DNA from: Longispora fulva
GTDB taxonomy: Bacteria; Actinomycetota; Actinomycetes; Mycobacteriales; Micromonosporaceae
Direction of reading: 5' to 3'
NCBI RefSeq assembly: GCF_015751905.1
Contig: NZ_JADOUF010000001.1
Coordinates: forward strand, 3,410,001-3,474,000
Length of the DNA: 64,000 bases
Shown: in pieces, positions 50,945-59,794 of the stretch
How the letters are laid out: each line of letters opens with the position of its first letter
Position numbering within the stretch: position 1 is the stretch's first letter
Made by a program: the position numbers and the translations under genes
Notes under the pieces: model-generated
Database searches by the model: none
What the model was told of the DNA's origin: nothing
The model's input: only the letters and a program-made list of their open reading frames with translations

Positions 50945-53900
50945 ATGGTGGTTCCGCCGAAGAGCGCGTTCCTGGCCAGTACCCGTCGGGGCGTTGTCGC
51001 TCTGGTTCTGGGGGTTGTGCTGGTCCTGGCCTGGTTGCCCCGGCCGGCGTCGGCTGCCGTGCCCGCCGGCTTCTCCGAGGCCGTCATCGCCTCCCCCACC
51101 GCGCCGACGGCGATGGAGTTCGCCCCCGACGGCCGGCTGTTCGTGTCCGAGCAGGCCGGCACCCTCCGGGTGATCAAGAACGGCACGATGCTGCCGACGC
51201 CGTTCCTGACCGTGGACCCCGACGCGCGCAGCGAGCGTGGACTGCTGGGCATCGCCTTCGACCCGGCGTTCGCCACCAACCACTTCCTCTACGTGTACTA
51301 CACATCCAAGGTGCCGGCCAGCCACAACCGGGTCAGCCGGTTCACGGCCGACGGCGACGTCGCGGTGCCCGGCAGCGAACAGGTCATCGTGGAGCTGCCG
51401 ACCCTCGGCGCGGCCCTGGTGCACAACGGCGGCGACATCCACTTCGGCACAGACGGCAAGCTCTACGTCCCGACCGGCGACAACGCCTCGCCGCCCCTGG
51501 CGCAGCAGCTGACCAGCCCCCTCGGCAAGGTCCTGCGGTTCAATCCCGACGGCACCATCCCGGCGGACAACCCGTTCTACGCGCAGACCACGGGCATCAA
51601 CAAGGCCATCTGGGCCCTCGGCTTCCGCAACCCGTTCACCTCCGCCGTGCAGCCCGGGACGGGCCGGTACTACGTCAACGACGTCGGCGAGCACACCTGG
51701 GAGGAGGTCAACGAGGTCACCGCCGGGGGCAACTACGGCTGGCCGACCGTCGAGGGTCCCGTCGTCGACGCCCGCTTCACCCCGCCGGTGTTCGCCTACG
51801 GGCACGGCACCACCGCCACCACCGGCTGCGCCATCACCGCCGGCGTGTTCTACGACCCGCACACCGCCCGGTTCCCGGCGCAGTACGTGGGCCAGTACTT
51901 CTTCGGGGACTACTGCGGCTCCTGGGTCCACCAGCTCAGCCCCGCCTCGCACGCCATGACGCCGTTCGGGACCGGGTTCCGGTTCGTGGTCGACCTCGCG
52001 GTGTCCGACGACGGCCACCTGTGGGTCCTCACCCGCGCCGACCGCGAGCCCGCCCAGGTCCGGCGGGTCGCGTACGAGGCGGCCGTCGCGCCGACCGTGA
52101 CCACCGACCCGGCGCCGCAGACCGTGTCGGTCGGCGATCCGGTGTCCTTCAGCGTGTCGGCCGACGGGACCCCGCCCCTGGCGTACCAGTGGCAGCGCGA
52201 CGGGGTGGACATCGCCGGGGCGACGGCGGCGACGTACTCGAAGGCCTCCACCACGCTCGCCGACGACCACGCGGTGTTCCGGGCCAGGGTGACCAACCCG
52301 TACGGCAGCGACGTGAGCGCCGGGGCCGAGCTGCGGGTACTCGCCAACGACCGGCCGGTGGCCAGCATCGACCAGCCGCCGTCGGGCGCGCACTACAACG
52401 CCGGGGACACCATCACCTACTCGGGGAGCGCGACGGACACCGAGGACGGCGCGCTGCCGCCGTCGGCGTTCACCTGGGAGGTGGTCTTCCACCACGCCGA
52501 CCACGTGCACCCGTTCCTCGGGCCGGTGACCGGCCAGTCGTCCGGGTCCTTCGTGGTCCCGACGTCCGGCGAGGTGTCCGCCGACGTGTTCTTCCGGATC
52601 CACCTGACAGTCACCGACTCCACGCACCTCACCCACCACGTCGTGCGGGACGTGCTGCCGAACACCACGCAGGTCCACCTGGCGTCGGATCCGGGCGGCC
52701 TGCGGGTCACGCTCGACGGGCAGCCGGTCACCACCCCGGCCACCGTGACCGGGGTGGTGGGCATGACCAGGGAACTGGGCGTGGTCTCCCCGCAGGACGC
52801 CGCCGGCCACAGCTGGGAGTTCTCCACCTGGTCGGACGGCGGGGCCGCCACCCACACCGTGACGCTGCCGGCGACGGAGGTCACCTACACCGCGGCGTTC
52901 GTCGAGTCCGCCGGGATCAGGTTCCGGTCCTCGGCCGCCAACGCCGACCCGACCGGACGGACCAGCATCACCATCGCCCGGCCGACGGGTACCGCGGCCG
53001 GTGACGTGCTGGTCGCCTCGATCGCCGTCAACGACACCGCACCGGCACTCGGCACCCCGGCGGGCTGGACACTGGTCCGCGACGACGTGATCGCCTCGAC
53101 CCTGCGCCAGTCCGTCTTCACCCGGGTGGCGGGAACCGCGGAGCCCGCCACCTACACCTGGGCGCTGGCGTCGGACTACCGCCGACTCGCCGGGGGCGTC
53201 TCCGCCTACCAGGGGGTCGACGTCACCCAACCGGTGGACGTGTCCGGGGCGCTGGTCGACACCACACCCGACACGGCCGTCGAGGCGCCCTCGGTGACCA
53301 CGACCGTGCCCGGCACCCGGCTGGTCGCACTCGCCGCCGTGAACGCCGAGGGCGTGGTCACCCCGGCGGCGGTGATGGCCGAACGGTACGAGGCGTCCTC
53401 GCCCAACCCGGACAACGCCCGCGACGTGCTCGTCGAGGCCTCCGACGCCGCCCAGCCAGCCGCCGGGGCCACCGGGGTGCGCACCGCGACGGCCAGTGTC
53501 GCCGGCGCGCACATCGGGGCGGTGCTGGCGCTGCGCCCGGCCGGGTCGGCACCGCCGTCCGGGACGATCAGCTTCGTCGGCTCGGCCTCGTCGGGCTCGA
53601 ACGTCGGACGGTCCTCGGTCACCGTCGCCCGGCCGGCCGGCACCGCCAGCGGGGACGTCCTGGTGGCGTCCGTCGTGGTGAACAGCGACGACGCGCCCCT
53701 CACCGTGCCGTCGGGCTGGACGGAGGTCCGGCAGGGCACCGTCGCGGGGGCGCTGCGGCACGCGGTGTACGTGCACACCGCCGGGGCCGCCGAGCCGACC
53801 GGGTACACGTGGACGACGACGCAGTTCCGGCGGCTGGCCGCTGGGGTGTCCGCGTACCGGGGGGTCTCGGCCGCCAACCCGGTCGACGTCTCCGGGATGA

Positions 53901-54193
53901 CCGTGGACTCCACGGCCGACACCGCCGTCGAGGGGCCCTCGGTGACGACCACGGTGGCCGGTACCCGGCTGATCCTGCTCGTCGGGGTCAACGCCGAGGG
54001 TGCGGTCACCCCGCCGGCCGGCGGCACCGAGCGGTACGACGTGTCCTCGCCCAACGTGGACCTGCCGCGCGACGCACTGGCCGAGGCGTCCGATGTCGGC
54101 CTGGGCGCGCCCGGGCCGAGCGGGATGCGGACCGCGACGGCCGCGTCCGGGGTGCACATCGGGATCCAGGTGGCGCTGCGGCCCGCGCCCTGA
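50945..54193 (+). CDS. Large secreted glucose/sorbosone dehydrogenase-like multidomain protein
   Basis: 1082 residues. Signal peptide (cleavage near PASA/AVP, residue 37). Residues about 38-375 are a GSDH-type beta-propeller: TAMEFAPDGRLFVSEQAGTLRVI, RSERGLLGIAFDPAF, VHNGGDIHFGTDGKLYV, WALGFRNPFTS, GGNYGWPTVEG. This fold uses pyrroloquinoline quinone in known sugar dehydrogenases; cofactor use here is unproven. An Ig-like domain (about 380-465) and a linker region follow, then two copies of a 205-residue domain. GGGGG precedes the ATG. Probably acts outside the cell on sugars, under the divergent LacI protein. Confidence 0.87.
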   Translation: MVVPPKSAFLASTRRGVVALVLGVVLVLAWLPRPASAAVPAGFSEAVIASPTAPTAMEFAPDGRLFVSEQAGTLRVIKNGTMLPTPFLTVDPDARSERGLLGIAFDPAFATNHFLYVYYTSKVPASHNRVSRFTADGDVAVPGSEQVIVELPTLGAALVHNGGDIHFGTDGKLYVPTGDNASPPLAQQLTSPLGKVLRFNPDGTIPADNPFYAQTTGINKAIWALGFRNPFTSAVQPGTGRYYVNDVGEHTWEEVNEVTAGGNYGWPTVEGPVVDARFTPPVFAYGHGTTATTGCAITAGVFYDPHTARFPAQYVGQYFFGDYCGSWVHQLSPASHAMTPFGTGFRFVVDLAVSDDGHLWVLTRADREPAQVRRVAYEAAVAPTVTTDPAPQTVSVGDPVSFSVSADGTPPLAYQWQRDGVDIAGATAATYSKASTTLADDHAVFRARVTNPYGSDVSAGAELRVLANDRPVASIDQPPSGAHYNAGDTITYSGSATDTEDGALPPSAFTWEVVFHHADHVHPFLGPVTGQSSGSFVVPTSGEVSADVFFRIHLTVTDSTHLTHHVVRDVLPNTTQVHLASDPGGLRVTLDGQPVTTPATVTGVVGMTRELGVVSPQDAAGHSWEFSTWSDGGAATHTVTLPATEVTYTAAFVESAGIRFRSSAANADPTGRTSITIARPTGTAAGDVLVASIAVNDTAPALGTPAGWTLVRDDVIASTLRQSVFTRVAGTAEPATYTWALASDYRRLAGGVSAYQGVDVTQPVDVSGALVDTTPDTAVEAPSVTTTVPGTRLVALAAVNAEGVVTPAAVMAERYEASSPNPDNARDVLVEASDAAQPAAGATGVRTATASVAGAHIGAVLALRPAGSAPPSGTISFVGSASSGSNVGRSSVTVARPAGTASGDVLVASVVVNSDDAPLTVPSGWTEVRQGTVAGALRHAVYVHTAGAAEPTGYTWTTTQFRRLAAGVSAYRGVSAANPVDVSGMTVDSTADTAVEGPSVTTTVAGTRLILLVGVNAEGAVTPPAGGTERYDVSSPNVDLPRDALAEASDVGLGAPGPSGMRTATAASGVHIGIQVALRPAP
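52915..54190 (+). repeat. Tandem duplication of a 205-residue C-terminal domain
   Basis: Copy 1 (about 52915-53540) and copy 2 (about 53566-54190) share matching blocks: T(S/V)T(I/V)ARP-x-GTA-x-GDVLVAS, GW-x-x-VR, RRLA-GVSAY-GV and the LALRPA-type end. The copies have diverged in sequence, so the duplication is old. Probably a binding module. Confidence 0.75.
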
Positions 54194-54232
54194 GGTATCC
54201 GCCCGGGTCGGCGCGGCCGGCCCGGGCGCTGA

Positions 54233-54281
54233 GGGCCTCCGGTCCGGAAGCCGGGACTTCCGCACGCGCAGGCCCGGAGGC
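54233..54281. terminator. Possible structured terminator between convergent genes
   Basis: GGCCTCCGG near 54235 can pair with CCGGAGGC near 54274, and an inner hairpin CGGAAG/CTTCCG (54245-54261) lies within. Located between the convergent dehydrogenase-like and kinase genes. Confidence 0.35.
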
Positions 54282-54324
54282 TGCCAGATCCCGCCGCGCC
54301 GCGCCGGCCGGGAGCCGGGTCGGG

Positions 54325-55101
54325 TCAGCCGAGCAGGTCCAGGACCCGGCCCGCCTGGGCCTCGAGCACCTCCGGCGGATTACGCTCCGCCGACCGTCCG
54401 CCCGGAACCAGCATGTGCAGCCAGAACGTCGTCCAGATCCGCCGCGCCGCCAGCAGCCGCCCGGCGTCCACGTCGAACCGGGCGCTGAACCCGTCCCAGT
54501 CGGTGTCCCGCGCGGACAGGTGCTCGACCAGAGCCGCCAGCTCCAGGGCGACGTCGCTGCGGGTGGCGTCCTCGAAGTCGACGATCCGGATCCGGGTGCC
54601 GTCCCACAGGTAGTTGGGCAGGTTCGGGTCGCCGTGGCCGATCACGGGCTCCGGGTGCGGGGTGCGGAACTGGTCGAGATCCGGGCCGTCCCACCAGGCC
54701 AGCGCCGCGTCGTAGGCGAGCGCCGGGGTGCCGCCGGGTGGGCGGGGCACCGACGTCAGCAGCTCCCGGCAGTACGCGACGTCGGCGTCGGAGGCCGGTC
54801 GTCGGGGCGGCAGGTCCGCCGCCGGTAGGGACCACAGCTCGCGCAGGGCCGTCTCCAGCGCGTCGAGCTGCCGGCCGGTCAGCGGGCCCGCGCCCAGGGG
54901 TTCGCCGGGCAGCAGGCTCATCGTGATCAACGGCGGGTCGGCGTCGAGGTCGGCCGACAGCGGGCGCGGCACCAGGTCGGGGGCGTGCGCGTGCACCCGG
55001 GTCAGGATCGTCCACTCCCTGCGGTGCTCGCCCCGCCGCCAGGAGGTGTAGCTCTTCGTCAGGACGCCGTCGCGCACGCTCAGGTCGTGGGTCTGGGACA
55101 C
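54325..55101 (-). CDS. Aminoglycoside phosphotransferase (APH)-family kinase
   Basis: 258 residues. VIGHGDPNLPNYLW is the catalytic loop (Asp and Asn) and IRIVDFEDATRSDVALELA gives the metal-binding DFE; the N lobe carries LTKSYTSWRRGEHRREW with the expected Lys. Family members phosphorylate aminoglycosides, choline, homoserine or other small alcohols; the substrate cannot be read here. GTG 55101; no ribosome site is visible. Divergent from the ECF41 sigma gene. Confidence 0.85.
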   Translation of the reverse strand: MSQTHDLSVRDGVLTKSYTSWRRGEHRREWTILTRVHAHAPDLVPRPLSADLDADPPLITMSLLPGEPLGAGPLTGRQLDALETALRELWSLPAADLPPRRPASDADVAYCRELLTSVPRPPGGTPALAYDAALAWWDGPDLDQFRTPHPEPVIGHGDPNLPNYLWDGTRIRIVDFEDATRSDVALELAALVEHLSARDTDWDGFSARFDVDAGRLLAARRIWTTFWLHMLVPGGRSAERNPPEVLEAQAGRVLDLLG

Positions 55102-55157
55102 CGGGACAGGGTCGCACGGGCCACCGGTACCCCGCAGCCCCCGATATGATCTTGAAC

Positions 55158-55184
55158 TGTCACACCGGTCGGGTTCCGTTCGTC
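55158..55184 (+). promoter_or_regulatory. ECF41-type promoter of the sigma factor gene
   Basis: TGTCACA (55158-55164), exactly 16 bases, then CGTC (55181-55184). This equals the published ECF41 promoter consensus as I recall it (TGTCACA-N16-CGTC) and lies about 40 bases upstream of the ECF41-like gene, indicating autoregulation. Confidence 0.85.
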
Positions 55185-55226
55185 ATAGGGGTGACCGGAC
55201 GCGACGAGAAGACGGAGAACCATCCG

Positions 55227-56102
55227 ATGGACGAACACGACGTGCTGGCGGAACGCTTCGAGGCCAACCGGACCCACCTGCGGGCGGTGGCGTACAGGAT
55301 GCTCGGTTCGCAGGCCGAGGCCGACGACGCCGTGCAGGAGGCCTGGATCCGGCTCAGCAGGACCGACGCCGCCGAGGTGGACAACCTGGGCGGCTGGCTG
55401 ACCACCGTCGTCGGCCGGGTGTGCCTGGACATGCTGCGGTCGCGCCGCACCCGCCGGGAGGAGTCCCTGGAGACGCACGTCGTCGAGCCGGTCGTCGCCG
55501 CGGCGGACACTGTGGACCCGGAACACGAGGCGGTGCAGGCTGACTCGGTCGGGCTCGCGCTGCTCGTGGTGCTCGACGCCCTCGCGCCGGCCGAACGGCT
55601 CGCGTTCGTGCTGCACGACCTGTTCGCCGTCCCGTTCGAGGAGATCGCGCCCATCGTGGGCCGCACGCCGGCCGCCGCGCGCCAGCTCGCCAGCCGGGCC
55701 CGCCGCCGGGTGCAGGGCGCCGGCCCGAACCCGGAGGCCGACGTCAGCCGGCAGCGCGAGGTCGTCGAGGCGTTCCTGGCCGCCTCGCGCGGCGGCGACT
55801 TCGAGGCGCTGCTGGCGGTGCTCGACCCGGACGTCGTGGTGCGCGCGGACGCCGCGGCGGTGCGGATGGGCGGCAACGCCGTGGTCCGCGGGGCGCACGA
55901 GGTGGCCGGCTCGTTCCTGGGCCGGGCCCAGGCGGTCCGGCCGGCACTGGTCGACGGGTCGGTCGGCGGTCTGGCGATCGTGGACGGCACGCCGCGGATC
56001 GTGCTGCGGTTCACGATCGTCGACGGCAGGATCCTCGCCATCGACGTGGTGGCCGACCCCGACGGCATGGCCGAGCTGGACCTCGTCGCCCTGGAGGACT
56101 GA
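55227..56102 (+). CDS. ECF sigma factor, ECF41 (SigJ-like) group
   Basis: 291 residues. Sigma region 2: FEANRTHLRAVAYRMLGSQAEADDAVQEAWIRL...GGWLTTVVGRVCLDMLRSR. Region 4: LAPAERLAFVLHDLFAVPFEEIAPIVGRTPAAARQLASRARRRV. It is followed by a SnoaL-like C-terminal extension of about 110 residues (VVEAFLAASRGGDFEALLAVLDPDVVVRAD) that in ECF41 proteins modulates activity. ATG 55227 lies downstream of the promoter with GGAG upstream; an earlier in-frame start at 55146 would precede the promoter. The COE-type partner gene usually found beside ECF41 factors is absent here. Confidence 0.93.
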   Translation: MDEHDVLAERFEANRTHLRAVAYRMLGSQAEADDAVQEAWIRLSRTDAAEVDNLGGWLTTVVGRVCLDMLRSRRTRREESLETHVVEPVVAAADTVDPEHEAVQADSVGLALLVVLDALAPAERLAFVLHDLFAVPFEEIAPIVGRTPAAARQLASRARRRVQGAGPNPEADVSRQREVVEAFLAASRGGDFEALLAVLDPDVVVRADAAAVRMGGNAVVRGAHEVAGSFLGRAQAVRPALVDGSVGGLAIVDGTPRIVLRFTIVDGRILAIDVVADPDGMAELDLVALED

Positions 56103-56131
56103 CCGGGGCCGGCGGACGCCACAGGGCCGCA

Positions 56132-56164
56132 CCGGCTGGCCGGCCCTGGGCGGTGGCCAGCCGG
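56132..56164. terminator. Hairpin between convergent sigma and unknown genes
   Basis: CCGGCTGGCC (56132-56141) pairs with GGCCAGCCGG (56155-56164) around a 13-base loop. Confidence 0.55.
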
Positions 56165-56166
56165 GT

Positions 56167-56541
56167 TCAGAGGGGCAACGGGCCGTGGTCGGCCGGGTCG
56201 ATCCGGCGGATCTGGGTGTTGTGCCAGGTCACGGCCCGCTCGATCTGTTCGTGGCTGAGCGATGTCGCCCGGGCCAGCTCGGCCCGGCCGACCTGGTCCG
56301 GGGCCGCGTCGGCCAGCGCCCGGACGATCTGGCCGGCCCACAGCTCCTCGTCGGCCCAGTCCCGGGTCCGCAGTTCGACGGTGACGGCGGCGAGGTGGTC
56401 CGGGCCGCACGCCGTGACCGGGCGCAGGCCGTCGAGGTCGCGCCGGGTCGGGTGCACGGCGGAGGAGTCCGGCAGCAGCACGGCCCGAACCTCCTCGGCG
56501 GCGAGGACCCGGCCACACACGTCACACAGGGTCGCTTCCAC
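56167..56541 (-). CDS. Small Cys-pair protein, unknown
   Basis: 124 residues. MEATLCDVCGRVL begins with a CxxC, and CGPDH (near 45-49) could complete a zinc site. The C-terminal half (WAGQIVRALADAAPDQVGRAELARATSLSHEQIERAVTWHN) resembles a winged-helix-like unit. No family recognised. GTG 56541 without a clear ribosome site. Stands alone, convergent with the ECF41 gene. Confidence 0.6.
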   Translation of the reverse strand: MEATLCDVCGRVLAAEEVRAVLLPDSSAVHPTRRDLDGLRPVTACGPDHLAAVTVELRTRDWADEELWAGQIVRALADAAPDQVGRAELARATSLSHEQIERAVTWHNTQIRRIDPADHGPLPL

Positions 56542-56760
56542 GCCTGGATCATGGGGTCACGCTGGGCTTTCTTCAACCCGAAACCACGATCCAAGGGGGT
56601 ACGCGAGGGGCCGGCCGCTTCCCACCCCACGCCGGCCACCCGTTCCCGGTCCTGCTGGTGACCCGGAATGGACTGGCGTGGGTCGATACCCGTGTTCGGG
56701 TTCAGTCAACATGACGACTGTGACGAATGGATCGGCCGGCCACGCGAATCACTGAAACGC

Positions 56761-56832
56761 CTATTTAGCGGACAAATAGTGAATAGAGTCCCCGCTGGTG
56801 CGGTAGCACTCCGCCACCGCCAGACGAGGAGG
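56761..56832 (+). promoter_or_regulatory. Promoter and ribosome site of the M36 protease gene
   Basis: Inverted repeat CTATTT-N7-AAATAG (56761-56779) is followed by TAGAGT (56784-56789), a likely -10 box, and GAGGAGG (56825-56832) five bases before GTG 56837. The 295 bases between 56542 and 56836 hold no gene that I can support. Confidence 0.5.
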
Positions 56833-56836
56833 CTCT

Positions 56837-59677
56837 GTGCGTACACCTATCGCGTTGTTCTCGCGGCGACAAGCCGCGACCGGCGTCGCCGTGCTGGCGG
56901 TGCTGGGCGCCTGGCTGCAGCCCACGGCCGCCCAGGCCGACCCGCCCACACCACCGGGCGCAGCCAGCCGGGGCGAACGCCCGCCGGACTACGACGCCCG
57001 AACCGGTGCCGGCCCGGCCAACCTGGCCCGCGCCGCGGGGAACACACAGGTCCGGGCCCTGCGCGACGCCCTCGGCACCCAGGGCATCGTGGACATCGAC
57101 CCGCTGACCGGCACCCCGAGGCTCGTCGCCAAGCTGGACGGCTTCCTCACCGGCCCGGTGCGCGCCGACGCCGGGACGGTCGCGCTGGGCTATCTCCGCG
57201 CGCACCCGGACGTGTTCGGACTGGGCCCGGCCGCTGTCGCCGGGCTCACGCTCCGCAAGGACTACGTGGACGTCGCCGGCACCCACCACCTGCACTACGT
57301 CCAGCGGGTCGGCGGGGTGCCGGTCTACGGCAACGGCGTCAAGGCGCACGTCACGAAGGCCGGCGAGCTGATCCAGGTCGACGGCTCCCCGGTGGCGAAC
57401 CTGCCGGCCACGCTCGCGGCGGCCACCATGTCGGCCGCCGACGCCCGGGCCGCCGCGTCCCGGGACGTGCACGGCACGACGGTCGCCGGCAACGCCGACG
57501 AGTCGGCCGGCCCCGAGCGGTCCACCCGGTTCGGCAACGGCGACCGGGCCCAGCTCGTGGTGTTCCAGTCCGCCGCCGGTCCCCGGCTCGGCTGGCAGAC
57601 GACGCTGCGCGACGCGGCGTACCTGCACGTGATCGACGCGCGGACCGGGTGGGTGCTGCTGCGCCGCAACCTTGCCCAGCGCGACACCGGCACCACCTGG
57701 GAGAACTACCCGGGCGCGGCCAAGGGCGGCAAGCAGCAGTCCCGGGACCTGACCGGGCCGGGCTGGTTGCCGGCCGGGGCGCAGACCCTCGACGGCAACG
57801 TCGCGCACGTCTACCTCGACGTCAACGACAACGCCAAGCCGGATGACGGCGAGGAGGTCGGGCCGAGCGCGCCCGGCAAGTGGAACTACCCGTTCACGAA
57901 CTTCAACGCGGCGGTCGGGCCGCCGTGCGCGGCGCAGTACCCGTGTTCGTGGAATCCGGCCGTGGCCAACTCGTGGAAGACGAACGCGAAGCAGAACGCC
58001 GTGCAGCTGCTGCACTTCGCCGGCGCGTTCCACGACCACCTGGCCGGCGCGCCGATCGGGTTCACCTCCAACGCCGGCAACTTCGAGAAGAAGGACGGCG
58101 ACGCCGTGCAGGTCCGGGGCCTCGACGGCGCGGACACCGCCGCCGGCCTGCCCGACGGGGACCACATCGACAACGCGAACATGGCCACCTTCCCCGACGG
58201 CACGCCGCCGCAGATGCGGATGTACCTGTTCCACAGCCCCACCGACCCGGCCGACCCGTTCATCGCCGGCAACTCCGGGGACGTGGCCGACGTGGTCTAC
58301 CACGAATACACCCACGGGTTGTCCAACCGGCTCGTCGTGGACGCCAACGGGGTCTCCACCCTCGCCGGGATCCAGTCCGGGTCGATGGGCGAGGCGTGGA
58401 GCGACTGGTACGCGATGGACTTCCTGGTCGGCAAGGGGCTGTTCGCCGACACGTCGGCCGACGGGGAGATCCAGCTGGGCAGGTACCTGGGCGCGGGGGC
58501 GAACCTGCTGCGCACCCAGCCGATGGACTGCCCCGTGGGCACCACCTCCCCGAAGTGCCCGGCCGGCGGGTACACCTACGGGGCGTTCGGGAAGATCGCC
58601 GGCGGACCCGAGGTGCACGCCGACGGCGAGATCTGGGGCGAGACCCTGTGGGACCTGCGCACGGTACTCGGCAGCCAGCTGACCGAGAACCTGCTCACCC
58701 GCGCGATGGAGCTGTCCCCGGCCAACCCGTCCTTCCTCGACCAGCGCAACGCGATCCTGCGCGCCGACAACATCGTGGGCGGCGGCAAGCACCAGGCCGC
58801 GATCTGGAAGGTGTTCGCGACCCGGGGCATGGGCTGGTTCGCCGGCACCCTCGACGGTGACGACACCGTCCCGGCCGAGGACTTCAGCCTGCCGCCGACC
58901 GCGAGCACGCCGCGCGGCTCCCTCACCGGCACCGTCACCGACATCGTGACGGGCAAGCCGATCGGCGGGGCGGTCGTCGTGTTCGGCGGGCACAAGTCGA
59001 GCTTCGCCGGCAGCTACACCGCCGTCACCGACAACACCGGCGCGTACACGATCAACAACATCACGGCGGGTACCTACCCGAAGGTGTCGGCCACCGCGGC
59101 CGGCTACGACCAGAAGAGTTCCGCGGTGTCGGTCAACTCCGGCGGCAACGCCCTGGACTGGTCGTTGAGCCGGAACTGGGCGTCGCGTTCCGGCGGCGGC
59201 GCGGTGTTCGCGTCCACCGGGCACGACTTCACCTCCGACGGCTGCGGTCCGGGCAACCTGATCGACCAGTCCCCCGGCAACGCCTGGGTGAGCGACGTCG
59301 AGGCCCAGGGCGGCGGCATGGCCCCGCGCAGCGTCACGGTGAAGCTGCCCGACACGGTGGACGTCGAGGAGTTCTCCGTGGACCCGGCCTCCGGGTGCGG
59401 GCTCGGCGGCAGCGCCTCGGTCGGCGACTACACGGTGGAGACCTCCGCCGACGGGGTCGCGTGGCAGACCGCAGCCACCGGCCACTTCGCGCCGGCCGAC
59501 CGGCACCGGATGAACCCGGTGACCCCGTCGGCCGGCACCGGCACCGGCGTGCGCTACATCCGGTTCACCGCCGTCGGCACCCAGGTCGGCGACATCGGCG
59601 GCACGTGCCCGGGCAACTTCGCCGCCTGCACGTACGTCTCCGCGAGCGAGTTCGCCGTGCACGGGGCGCTCGGGTAG
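56837..59677 (+). CDS. Secreted fungalysin-type (M36) metalloprotease
   Basis: 946 residues. Signal peptide (cleavage near AAQA/DPP, residue 34). An FTP propeptide region (about 130-260; HLHYVQRVGGVPVYGNGVKAHV) is followed by the M36 domain with zinc motif HEYTH (489-493) and third ligand Glu in GEAWSDWYAMDF (519). Then a carboxypeptidase-regulatory-like domain (about 690-780; GSLTGTVTDIVTGKPIGGAVV) and a discoidin/F5-8C-like C-terminal domain (about 790-946) that may bind carbohydrate or cell surface. Probably made as an inactive precursor and activated outside the cell. GTG start with GAGGAGG upstream. Confidence 0.94.
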   Translation: MRTPIALFSRRQAATGVAVLAVLGAWLQPTAAQADPPTPPGAASRGERPPDYDARTGAGPANLARAAGNTQVRALRDALGTQGIVDIDPLTGTPRLVAKLDGFLTGPVRADAGTVALGYLRAHPDVFGLGPAAVAGLTLRKDYVDVAGTHHLHYVQRVGGVPVYGNGVKAHVTKAGELIQVDGSPVANLPATLAAATMSAADARAAASRDVHGTTVAGNADESAGPERSTRFGNGDRAQLVVFQSAAGPRLGWQTTLRDAAYLHVIDARTGWVLLRRNLAQRDTGTTWENYPGAAKGGKQQSRDLTGPGWLPAGAQTLDGNVAHVYLDVNDNAKPDDGEEVGPSAPGKWNYPFTNFNAAVGPPCAAQYPCSWNPAVANSWKTNAKQNAVQLLHFAGAFHDHLAGAPIGFTSNAGNFEKKDGDAVQVRGLDGADTAAGLPDGDHIDNANMATFPDGTPPQMRMYLFHSPTDPADPFIAGNSGDVADVVYHEYTHGLSNRLVVDANGVSTLAGIQSGSMGEAWSDWYAMDFLVGKGLFADTSADGEIQLGRYLGAGANLLRTQPMDCPVGTTSPKCPAGGYTYGAFGKIAGGPEVHADGEIWGETLWDLRTVLGSQLTENLLTRAMELSPANPSFLDQRNAILRADNIVGGGKHQAAIWKVFATRGMGWFAGTLDGDDTVPAEDFSLPPTASTPRGSLTGTVTDIVTGKPIGGAVVVFGGHKSSFAGSYTAVTDNTGAYTINNITAGTYPKVSATAAGYDQKSSAVSVNSGGNALDWSLSRNWASRSGGGAVFASTGHDFTSDGCGPGNLIDQSPGNAWVSDVEAQGGGMAPRSVTVKLPDTVDVEEFSVDPASGCGLGGSASVGDYTVETSADGVAWQTAATGHFAPADRHRMNPVTPSAGTGTGVRYIRFTAVGTQVGDIGGTCPGNFAACTYVSASEFAVHGALG

Positions 59678-59684
59678 CCCCGGC

Positions 59685-59720
59685 CCCGCCGGGCTCAGTG
59701 GTCCTCCTGAGCCCGGCGGG
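59685..59720 (+). terminator. Terminator after the M36 protease gene
   Basis: CCCGCCGGGCTCA (59685-59697) and TGAGCCCGGCGGG (59708-59720) form a 13-base perfect stem with a 10-base loop. Confidence 0.8.
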
Positions 59721-59794
59721 ACGCCCCACATGCTTCCACGGCGGGTTACCGGGCGGTAGGGTGCTGACACCATACTTTCAGGTGGGGGTTGCAG

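Noticed and set aside
55146-55226. Earlier start of the ECF41 sigma factor
   Set aside because: The promoter TGTCACA-N16-CGTC lies inside that extension, so it cannot be translated from this transcript.
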